From Leifsonia xyli subsp. cynodontis DSM 46306 (lineage in GTDB: Bacteria; Actinomycetota; Actinomycetes; Actinomycetales; Microbacteriaceae): 64,000 nt of DNA. Location of the stretch: assembly GCF_000470775.1 (NCBI RefSeq), contig NC_022438.1, forward strand, positions 2,542,001 through 2,606,000, written 5' to 3'. The position numbers and the translations under genes are program-made. The notes under the pieces were generated by a model. The model was not told the origin of the DNA and ran no database searches. It saw only the letters and a program-made list of their open reading frames with translations. Positions within the stretch are counted from its first letter, which is position 1. Every line of letters begins with the position of its first letter. Shown here piece after piece: positions 1-7,443 of this stretch.

Positions 1-550
1 GTCCGGGAGGGAGCAGCCGTCCGCGTAGATCCGTGTGGCGGGGGCCAGCGGCAGAGCCCCCTCCGCCACCTGGAGCAGCGTCACCGACTCGGCCTGCGCC
101 CGGTGGCCCGCGGCACGGAACGCCTCGTTCCCGACCAGGGCGAAGGCGGCTTCTTCGTCCACGAACGGGTCGCCGAAGAGCCCGAGCTGGAATTTCACGA
201 GCAGCAGGCGGCGCGCGGACTCGTCGATCCGCGCCTCGCTGACGCGGCCGTCGCGCACGAGGGCGAGAAGCAGGTCCACGCACTCCTCTCCGCCGAACTG
301 GTCGGCGCCCGCGTCGAGGATGCGGAGCATGCGCTCTTCGGGGTTCAGCTCCTCCACGCCCCAGGCGCGGGCCGGGAGCGCCTGGTCGCCGACATGGTTG
401 TCGTTGACGAGTTCCCAGTCGGTGACCACGACGCCGTCGTAGCCCAACTTCTGACGGAGCAAACCGGTCACGATCTGCTTGTTGTAGCCGAAGCCGACGG
501 GCTCGATCTCCTCGCCGTCGATCTCGAGGGCGATCGGCATCCCGTAGTAG
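1..550 (-). pseudogene. Glycoside hydrolase family 3 (beta-glucosidase) fragment, cut by IS
   Basis: The minus strand reads without a stop from 550 to the window edge. The translation is typical of the catalytic part of family 3 glycosidases: it contains GFGYNKQIVTGLLRQ, then GVVVTDWE with the nucleophile Asp, then the helical segment ending in RLLLVKFQLGLF. These enzymes remove terminal beta-linked sugars from oligosaccharides. The N-terminal barrel is missing because an IS481-family element abuts at 551, and the sequence beyond that element is an unrelated aldo/keto reductase. The 5' half was therefore lost in a rearrangement rather than only displaced. The 3' end lies outside the window. 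The transposase frame of the element continues directly into this fragment, so any protein made would be a transposase-glycosidase fusion. The family call rests on motifs I can read. Confidence 0.85.
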
Positions 551-1545
551 GTGTGTTTCTCAGGGACGTTGGTCAATCTGCTGATGGGTGGCTGGCTGCC
601 GATGGCGGTGTGGGGCCTGTGGTGATTGTAGGAGTGCAGCCAGGCCGGGAGTGCGTTGCGGCGGGCTGATTCGGAGTTGTAGTGCCGGGCGTATGCCCAG
701 CCGTCGGCGAGGGTGCGGTGGAAGCGTTCGATCTTGCCGTTCGTCTGCGGATGGTAGGGCCGGGTGCGTTTCGGTTGGATGCTGAGCTCGGCGCAAGCGT
801 CGCGCCAGGCGTATGAGCGGTATGCGGAGCCGTTGTCGGAGAGCACCTGTTCGACGGTGACGCCACGGCTGGCGAACCAGCCGACCGCTCGACGCAGAAC
901 AGCGATTGCAGTGGCGGCGGTTTCGTCGTCGTGGATCTCGGCGTAAGCGACACGGGAGTGATCGTCGATGACGGTATGAACGAACGCTGTGCCGGTGATC
1001 ATGTCGCCGGTGATCCCGTGTTTCCCGGTCCGCTTCGCGGTGATGGCCTTGTTCCGCTCTCCCTGGAGACGTCCGACGTAGCGCCAGCCGCCACCGTCGG
1101 GGATGTTGCCGAGTTTCTTGATGTCGACGTGGATCATCGATCCGGGATGCTCGTGCTCGTAGCGGCGGGCGGGTTCGCCGGTGCGGACGTCGACGTGGCT
1201 GGGCCGATTGATCCGGCACCGGGAGAGGACCGTGTGAACGGTCGAGGCGGGCATGCCGAGCTGGGCGCCGATACCGACTGGTCCCAGCCGCTTCTTCCAC
1301 CGCAGATGCACGACCTTGCGGACCAGTCTTCGCGGGGTCTTGTTCGGGCTGTGATGCGGCCGTGACGAACGGTCCAGCATTCCCGCCTCGCCCATCTCCA
1401 CGTAACGACGAGCCCATCGGTCCGCGGTGCGTCAGGACACTCGGAAGTAGGTCGCCGCCGCAGCAACGGACCAGCCGTCGTCGACGACTTGGCGGGCCAG
1501 GCGGAGGCATTCGCGAGGAGTCAAAGCAGCATTAGCGTGGGTCAC
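551..1545 (-). pseudogene. IS481-family transposase, copy 1, with in-frame TGA and no stop of its own
   Basis: The best start is the GTG at 1545, five bases after AGGAGG. The N-terminal helix-turn-helix (THANAALTPRECLRLARQVV) is interrupted by TGA at 1432-1434; translation could resume at ATG 1401. The rest is a full rve-type DDE integrase core: HVDIKKLG, then TVIDDHSR, then LSDNGSAY, and finally a PQTNGKIERFHRT segment with the catalytic Glu. At the left terminus the frame runs ...NVPEKH and leaves the element without a stop. In this copy it continues in frame into the GH3 fragment to the window edge. The other copy stops only because the adjoining CTAG supplies TAG. Both the nonsense codon and the missing terminator argue that this copy does not make a normal transposase. 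Confidence 0.85.
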
Positions 1546-1657
1546 GAGGACCTCCTAAGTCATCGAGTGCAGGGAAACTAGACAGCCCCACTCTCGACCG
1601 GGAGGTCCTCACCCATCTATCGCGTCACACCTCAACCAACGTCCCTGAGCAGCACAC
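551..1657 (-). mobile_element. IS481-family insertion sequence, copy 1 (1107 bp)
   Basis: The ends are imperfect inverted repeats of 22 bp with 20 matches; both contain CTCAGGGACGTTGG on the inward-reading strand. One transposase gene is carried, reading right to left. The element has the same length as, and appears identical to, the copy at 53091-54197, in the same orientation. The right flank is CTAG, but the left flank is GTAG, so there is no matching target duplication. The genes on the two sides are unrelated (GH3 fragment and aldo/keto reductase), which suggests deletion or recombination after insertion. IS481-family elements are known to prefer CTAG targets. Confidence 0.93.
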
Positions 1658-2587
1658 CTAGGGGAGGGTGTGACCGGCGGCCCGGAACAGGCGATACCAC
1701 TCTTCGCGTGTCAGCGGGAGGTCGGAGCCGGCCGCCGACTCAGCGACACGTCCGGCGTCGGTGGTGCCGAGCACGACCTGTATCCGGGCGGGGTGACGGG
1801 TGATCCAGGCGACGGCGACACCGGCCGGGGTGACGCCGTACCGGGCAGCCAGTTCGTCCAGCGCGTCGTTCAGCTCGGCGTAGTGCTCGCGGTCGCCCAG
1901 GAAGACGCCGTCGAAGAAGCCCTTCTGGAACGGCGACCACGCTTGCAGTGTGATGTCGTTCAGCCGGGCGTAGTCGAGGATGCCTTTGTCGCGGTCGACG
2001 GACTGATCGAGGCCGGCCATATTGGCGGCGACGCCCTGCGCGAGGATCGGCGCGTGCGTGATGCTCAGCTGCACCTGGTTCACCGCCAGCGGCTGCCGGA
2101 CCCAGCGCTTCAGCAGTTCCACCTGGCCGGGCGTGTGGTTGGAGACGCCGAACGACCGCACCTTGCCGGACTCCTCCAGCCGGTCGAACGCCGCCGCGAC
2201 CTCCTCCGGCTCGACGAGCGTGTCGGGCCGGTGCAGCAGCAGGATGTCGAGGTAGTCGGTGTTCAGGGCCGCGAGCGATTCGTCGACGGTCGTCAGGATG
2301 TGCTCGCGCGAGAAGTCGAAGAAGCCGTCCCGGATGCCCACCTTGGACTGGATGACGACCCGGTCGCGTTCGGCGGCGGGGATCGCCCCCGCGTCGCCGA
2401 AACGCCGCTCCGCGCCGTGACGCTCGTCGCCGTAGATGTCGGCGTGGTCGAACATGGTGATCCCGGCATCCCGGGCGGCTCCGACGAGCGCGCGGATCTC
2501 CTGGGCGGAGAGCGGGCTGATCCGCATGAGGCCGAGGATAACGTTCGAGGCATCGATCGCGGTGTTCGGCAGCGTGAAGGTCTTCAT
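1658..2587 (-). CDS. Aldo/keto reductase (YdhF-like)
   Basis: This is an NAD(P)H-dependent oxidoreductase of 309 residues with the (beta/alpha)8 aldo/keto reductase layout. Visible active-site elements are FDHADIYG with the catalytic Tyr and upstream Asp, a Lys in VIQSKVGIR, and a His in LLLHRPD. GVSNHTPGQVELL and AWSPFQKG are standard family segments. The substrate cannot be read from sequence. I take the ATG at 2587 because it is preceded by a purine-rich GGGGG stretch and begins like the family (MKTFTLPN); an upstream ATG at 2602 would add only five residues. The TAG stop at 1658-1660 is part of the CTAG that borders the IS element, yet the C-terminus (REEWYRLFRAAGHTLP) looks complete for the family. 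Confidence 0.88.
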   Translation of the reverse strand: MKTFTLPNTAIDASNVILGLMRISPLSAQEIRALVGAARDAGITMFDHADIYGDERHGAERRFGDAGAIPAAERDRVVIQSKVGIRDGFFDFSREHILTTVDESLAALNTDYLDILLLHRPDTLVEPEEVAAAFDRLEESGKVRSFGVSNHTPGQVELLKRWVRQPLAVNQVQLSITHAPILAQGVAANMAGLDQSVDRDKGILDYARLNDITLQAWSPFQKGFFDGVFLGDREHYAELNDALDELAARYGVTPAGVAVAWITRHPARIQVVLGTTDAGRVAESAAGSDLPLTREEWYRLFRAAGHTLP

Positions 2588-2660
2588 GCCCCCATGTAAC
2601 ACCCCCTTCGGGGGGTTCGCACCCGGGGGCCCGCGGGCACGACAAAGCTAGGCTCGCAGG

Positions 2661-3187
2661 ATGGACGACGCGCTCGGCGAGGAGGCGGTGATCGCTCTGC
2701 GCACAGAGCTGGTGACCGCTGTCCGCACGCTGACAGAGGCGGGCGCCCGGGATGAAGCGCTCGCGGTGTACGTCCCACGCGGCGGCGCAAGCTCGGCGTC
2801 CCCCTCGAACCGGTGCTGCGTCCGGTCGGACGGGTGTGGCGGCTCGGGGTGCTGCTGCTGGACGCCGAGGCCGGGCTGCACGCGACGGGCCGGCTCATCC
2901 GCGCGACGCCTCCGGGGCGCACGCAGTACGTCTCCGTCTCCGCAGAGACCCGGCGCGCCTTCCGCGCGGCGGCCGGACGCGGACATGTCCGGGACGGTGA
3001 GACGGTCAACTTCGACAGCGTCCCGATCGATCTGACGGCCGGGGCGCTGCGGGACGCCACCGGACCGCTTCTGCTCCGCGACGGACGGCTGCTAGTGCGC
3101 TGGAGCGCAGCGGGCGAGCCGGTGGACGCGCACACCTACCTGGCCGAGCGGGTGGCGCTGGCGGCGGACCCACCCGCAGGCGCCTGA
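2661..3187 (+). pseudogene. Frameshifted hypothetical protein
   Basis: The reading begins MDDALGEEAVIALRTELVTAVRTL and continues to ...ALAVYVP. Near 2785 the sensible protein moves to another frame, which continues RRKLGVPLEPVLRPVGRVWRLGVLLLDAEAG and runs to a stop at 3187. Joined, this gives a soluble protein of about 175 residues. I do not recognise the family. One base gained in the run around 2780-2786 explains the break. The gene is divergent from the aldo/keto reductase and ends beside the hairpin-rich tract at 3266-3451. Confidence 0.65.
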
Positions 3188-3189
3188 CC

Positions 3190-3477
3190 CCCTCCACCCA
3201 CCCCATCCCCCTCCTCCCCTCCCCCATCTCCCACCCCCTCCTCTCCCACCCCATCCAGCCCCACTGGAAGGGAGGAGATTCTGCCCCACCATCCCCATAT
3301 CTCCTCCTTTCCTTGCGACACGCCGCACCTCGGCTCCACAAGTCCTCCGTTTCCTGCGCGGCAGGAAAAGGAGGAGATACATCTCAGATCCGGACAAAAC
3401 GCAAGAAAAGGAGGAGTCTCGAGCGGCGAGGGCCGAAAACTCCTCCCTTTCGGGTGGGGCGGGGTGGGGGTGGGTGG
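3190..3477. repeat. Purine/pyrimidine-biased tract with three related inverted repeats
   Basis: This 288-base gap holds no gene. From 3190 to about 3260 the plus strand is almost pure C/T (repeated CCCCTCC/CCACCCC), and from 3451 to 3480 it is G-rich. Between them lie three imperfect hairpins with similar arms based on AAAAGGAGGAG: arms 3266-3279 and 3299-3312 (13 of 14 pairs), 3343-3357 and 3361-3375 (14 of 15, loop of 3), and 3405-3417 and 3439-3451 (12 of 13). The gap separates two converging broken genes, so terminators are possible, but three variants of one arm suggest a small repeat family. Confidence 0.6.
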
Positions 3478-4543
3478 CTAGCTGCTCGCTGCGAGGCGGA
3501 ACCGCTCGGGTGGCGGAGCGCCGTCGAGGGCGAGCCGCGCGAGCATCCCGCCCAGCTCCGGCGCGAACTTGAAGCCGTGCCCGGAGAATCCGGTCGCGAC
3601 GGTGACCTGCCCGACCCGGTCGAGCACGAACGCATCATCCGGCGCGTTGTCGTAGAGGCAGCTGACCACCGCGGGACGGTCCGCATCCGCACCGGGCACC
3701 CATTCCGCGACATACTCGCGCAGAGCGGCCAGCCGGAGCGGATCGGGGCGCGGGTCACGCGCTTCCGGGTCGACGGCCGGACCGTTGCCGTGGATGCCGA
3801 CCTTCACTCCCTCTCCGGGCGTCAGCAGACCGTAGACGTCCCGGCCGGCCGAGACGGGATGATGCACGAAGCTCGGCCAGACGCTCTCGTCCGAGACCGG
3901 GCCCAGGACAAGCGGGAAATGGGCCGGCTGCTCCTCCGTCACGCGCACCTCCGGCAGCGGGCGGCCGCGCTCCGCGAGCCAGCCGCCGACGAGCTTCGGC
4001 GTCCACGAACCCGCCGCGACGGACCAGACAGGATGCCCGCAGCACGTCGTGGCCGACGAGCACGGAGACCGCGCCGCTGCCGACCGGCCGCACCTGCGCG
4101 ACCGGCGCGCCGAACCTCAGCTCGGCCCCCGCGACGGCCGCCGCATCCAGCAGCGCCTCGATCGCAGCGTCGGCATGCAGCCGGCCACCGTCAGCGTGGA
4201 AGAGCACGTCCTCCTCGAAGAGCAGCCCCGGCCACCGGCGGTGCGCTTCCGTCCCGTCGAGCCGCTCGGTCCCGATCCCGGCCGCGGCCATCGCGTCCTG
4301 GATGCGGTCCAGAGCCGCCGGGTCGCCGTGATCGACCGCGCCGGTCTCCTCCAACAGGGCGCGTCCGCTCGCGCGTTCCAGCTTCCGCCACCCGTCTCGC
4401 GCGGCCACGGTCATCCCGACGTAGTCGGCTTCGGCGTAACCGTGGCGGAAGATCCGCGTGGCGCCGTGCGAGGAGCCGCGGTCGTGCCCCCGTCCGAACG
4501 CCTCCAGCAGCAGAACGCGAGAGCCGGCCTCGGCGAGCGCTCC
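3478..4543 (-). pseudogene. FAD-dependent oxidoreductase (sarcosine-oxidase-like), N-truncated and frameshifted
   Basis: The minus-strand translation resembles monomeric sarcosine oxidase/N-methyl amino-acid oxidase proteins. It contains LAEAGSRVLLLEAFGRGHDRGSSHGATRIFR near the N-terminus, HADGGRLHADAAIEALL in the middle and VTVATGFSGHGFKFAPELG near the C-terminus, the last being the flavin-binding end of the family. The initial GxGxxG strand that should precede LAEAGSRV is missing. Instead the frame is joined at about 4543 to a VanZ-like membrane protein. A second lesion, a frameshift near 4025, splits the protein after DVLRASCLV. The stop is at 3478. The enzyme cannot be functional as it stands. 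Confidence 0.75.
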
Positions 4544-4969
4544 GCGCCTCTCCCGGCGAGCGCAGACGACGACCCCCAGCGCAGCCCCCAGCAGAGCGCC
4601 GGTGGTGTTCGCGGCCACATCCATCAGCGAAGCGAACCGCTCCGGCAGGAAGGCGAACTGCCCGGCCTCGATGACCGCGCTCGCGGCGAAGCCGACGAGC
4701 GGGGCCAGCCACCAGCGCCGACGGCCGACGATCAGGACGAAGAGCAGCCCAGGGGGAACGAAGAAGAGCACATTGCCCGCGCTCTCGAGGACGGTGTATG
4801 CGTCGATCGGGCGGATGCCGATCCCGGAGAACGCCCCGAGCAACCGGAACAGCGGCTGCTGGAGTGGGCGATCCACCGGGATCGGCCAGAACGCGACCAG
4901 GGCCACGAAGAGCGCGTACGCAGCGAGGGCGACGGCAGCGGAGGAACGCGCTCGACGGGACAGGGGCAC
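4544..4969 (-). pseudogene. VanZ-like membrane protein fused to the truncated oxidoreductase
   Basis: From a GTG at 4969 the protein starts PLSRRARSSAAVALAAYALF and shows four hydrophobic segments. The motif AFSGIGIRPIDAYTVLESAGNVLFFVP, followed by AASAVIEAGQFAFLP and SLMDVAANTTGALLGA, is the VanZ-like signature. The true C-terminus is absent: after VVVCARRERRGA the open frame passes directly into the flavin oxidoreductase remnant. I infer a deletion that removed the end of one gene and the start of the next while keeping the frame. The function of VanZ-like proteins outside teicoplanin resistance is uncertain. Confidence 0.7.
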
Positions 4970-5028
4970 CGGGACAGCATAGGCGTCCCGGCTCACCGCG
5001 CCCTGGGAGAGAAATGTAAGATCGACCA

Positions 5029-6450
5029 GTGCAACAGACCAGGAAACTGCCGGTGCTCGTGCTCGCCGGGATGGTCGTCGGCTCGATGGTCGGCGCGGGC
5101 GTCTTCTCGCTGCCCGGCACCTTCGCGGGCGCCACCGGTGCGATCGGAGAGGCCGTCGCATGGACGCTGGCCGGCACCGGTATGCTGACACTCGTCTTGG
5201 TGTTCCAGCGCCTCGCCGTCCGCCGCCCCGAACTCGACTCCGGAATCTATGCCTACGCCAAGGCCGGGTTCGGCGACTACGTCGGCTTCTTCTCCGCGTT
5301 CGGCTACTGGGCGAGCGGATGCGCGGGCAACGTGACCTACCTCGTCCTCATCGGGTCCACGCTCGGGGCGCTCTTCCCCGCGTTCGGCGGTGGGAACACC
5401 GTGGTCGCGGTGCTCGTCTCCAGCGGCCTCGTCTGGCTGTTCTCCTTCCTGATCCGGCGCGGCGTCCCGCAAGCGGCCTGGATCAACACGATCGTCGCCG
5501 TCGCGAAAGTCCTGCCGCTGGAGGTCTTCCTCGTCCTGGTCGCGACCGTCGGCTTCTCCTGGCAGATGTTCGCGCAGAACCTCTGGGGCGGCGAAGCGCC
5601 CGGCCTCGGCTCCCTCGGCGGCCAGATCCAGCAGACGCTGCTGCTGACGGTCTTCGTGTTCCTCGGGGTCGAAGGAGCCTCGGTCTACTCGCGCTACGCC
5701 CGCTCGCGAAAGGATGTCGGCCGGGCCACGCTCATCGGCTTCCTCGGGGTGCTCTGCCTGTTCGCGATGATCACCATCCTCTCGTTCGGGGTCGCCCCGC
5801 GCGCGGAGATCGGCGGGATGAGGCAGCCGTCGGTCGCGAGCGTGCTGGCCGTCGTCGTGGGGCCGTGGGGCTACGCCTTCATCAGCGCCGGGCTGATCGT
5901 GTCGGTGCTCGGCGCGTACCTCTCCTGGACGCTGATGGCCTCCGAAGTGCTGTTCAGTGCGGCGCGCAACGATGACGCGCCTCGGTTCCTCGCCCGCACC
6001 TCCGCCCGTGGCGTCCCGGTCGCGTCATTGCTGCTGACGAGCCTGCTGGTGCAGACGCTGCTGGTGGTGACGCTGTTCGCGGAGAATGCGTTCACGTTCG
6101 CCCTGAGCCTGTGCAGTTCGCTCGCGCTCATCCCCTATGTGCTCACCGCCGCGTACGCGCTGAAACTTGAGACGCCGGCCGGCGACGATCCCGGCGGGCG
6201 CAGCCGGCGCGGGCTGGCGGTCGCGGTGATCGCGACCGCGTACACCCTCTTCCTCATCGTGGCCGCCGGGCCGCAGTATCTGCTCATGACTTTCGTGATC
6301 TATGCGCCGGGGACGCTGCTTTTCGCTCTCGCCCGCCGCGAGCGCGGGCTGCGGGTGTTCCGTCCGCACGAAGCCGCCCTGTGCGTGGCCGCAGTGCTCC
6401 TGGCGGTGACGGCGGTGGTGGCGCTGGCCACCGGGTGGATCAGAATCTGA
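5029..6450 (+). CDS. APC-family basic amino-acid antiporter (arginine/ornithine type)
   Basis: A 473-residue integral membrane protein with about twelve hydrophobic segments. The first helix carries GMVVGSMVGAGVFSLPG, the glycine-rich substrate-binding signature of amino acid-polyamine-organocation transporters. The motif GVEGASVYSRYARSRKDVG in the middle is typical of the ArcD/LysP-like basic amino-acid antiporter branch. Such proteins exchange, for example, arginine for ornithine; the actual substrate is not visible. Translation most likely starts at GTG 5029. The gene is intact, unlike both of its neighbours, and is divergent from the VanZ-like fusion. Confidence 0.85.
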   Translation: MQQTRKLPVLVLAGMVVGSMVGAGVFSLPGTFAGATGAIGEAVAWTLAGTGMLTLVLVFQRLAVRRPELDSGIYAYAKAGFGDYVGFFSAFGYWASGCAGNVTYLVLIGSTLGALFPAFGGGNTVVAVLVSSGLVWLFSFLIRRGVPQAAWINTIVAVAKVLPLEVFLVLVATVGFSWQMFAQNLWGGEAPGLGSLGGQIQQTLLLTVFVFLGVEGASVYSRYARSRKDVGRATLIGFLGVLCLFAMITILSFGVAPRAEIGGMRQPSVASVLAVVVGPWGYAFISAGLIVSVLGAYLSWTLMASEVLFSAARNDDAPRFLARTSARGVPVASLLLTSLLVQTLLVVTLFAENAFTFALSLCSSLALIPYVLTAAYALKLETPAGDDPGGRSRRGLAVAVIATAYTLFLIVAAGPQYLLMTFVIYAPGTLLFALARRERGLRVFRPHEAALCVAAVLLAVTAVVALATGWIRI

Positions 6451-6480
6451 CGGTCATCCGGGTCTCAAACCGATATCGGC

Positions 6481-7396
6481 CTAGCGATCGGCCCGGGCCA
6501 CCCGCAAGAGCGTCCTGAGCGCCGCGGGGAGATCCGTGTCCGGCCGCCAGACCGCGCGCAGTTCGCGGACGATGCGCAGATCCGTCAGCGGCACGCGCAC
6601 CAGCCGTCCGGCGGCGAGGTCGTCGCGCACTGTCAGGATGCTGAGCAGCGCCGGCGCGAGACCGGACGCGACCGCGGTGCGGATGCCGGCGGTGGTCGGC
6701 AGCTCGGCCACGGGTTCGGCCGGGCGCAGCCCGGCGCCGGCGAGCGCCCGCTCGGCGGCGAGGCGCGTGCCGGACCCCCGTTCCCGGGCGACCAGCGGCA
6801 CGGCGGCGAGGGCCGCGGCGTCGAGACCGGCTGCGCGCGCCCACGGATGGCCGGGCGCGACGACCACGATCAGCTCGTCGCGGGCGATCCGGCTGGTGCG
6901 GAGTCCGGGGGCGGAGTCCGGCGTCTCCACGAAGCCGAGGGGATACTCGCCGCGTGCGACCCCGGCCAGCACCGCCGCGCTGTTGACGGCGGCGACCGCC
7001 ACCCGGGCCTCGGGGGCGACGGAACGCAGCCGCGTCAGCCAGCGCGGAAGCAGGTACTCCGCGACGGTGAGGCTCGCCGCGACGGACACCGCGCCCGCCT
7101 CGTCGCCGCGCAGCGCCGCTGCGCCTTCCACGAGGCGACCGGCGGCGGCCATCACCTCCGCCGCCCAGCCGGCCACGACCTGCCCGGCAGCGGTCAGCCG
7201 CGTCCCGGCCGGCGAGCGTTCCAGGAGCGCGAGTCCGAGGGCATCCTCCAAGCGGCGCATGCGGGCGGAGACCGCCCTGCGTCACCCCGAGCACCGCCCC
7301 GGCGGCCGAGAGCGAGCCGCGTTCGGCGACAGCGCACAGCATCCGGAGGGCCGCGATGTCCACGCCGGCTCCAAGCTGTGGTTGTGTCCCTGTCAC
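6481..7396 (-). pseudogene. LysR-family transcriptional regulator, frameshifted in the HTH
   Basis: The minus strand starts at GTG 7396 with LRMLCAVAERGSLSAAGAVLGVTQ, the first two helices of a LysR winged HTH. An extra G in the run 7275-7277 then shifts the frame; the other frame resumes AVSARMRRLEDALGLALLERSPAGTRLTAAGQ and gives a complete effector-binding domain to the TAG at 6481. The repaired protein would be about 300 residues. It lies divergent from the TDT-family exporter with a 47-base gap, the usual arrangement of a LysR regulator and its target. The DNA-binding domain is interrupted, so regulation is probably lost. Confidence 0.8.
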
Positions 7397-7443
7397 GAAC
7401 CGAGACTACCGCCGCCCCTCTCCCCTGGCGCAGTGTGGGGAGC

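Noticed and set aside
1432..1434. Selenocysteine or programmed read-through at the transposase TGA
   Set aside because: No SECIS-like structure or conserved downstream context is visible, and the surrounding HTH needs an ordinary residue. A plain nonsense mutation is simpler.
560..1510. A 316-codon minus-strand frame inside the IS481-family element
   Set aside because: It is in a different frame from the DDE transposase and consists of Arg/Pro-rich sequence; the rve motifs lie in the other frame.
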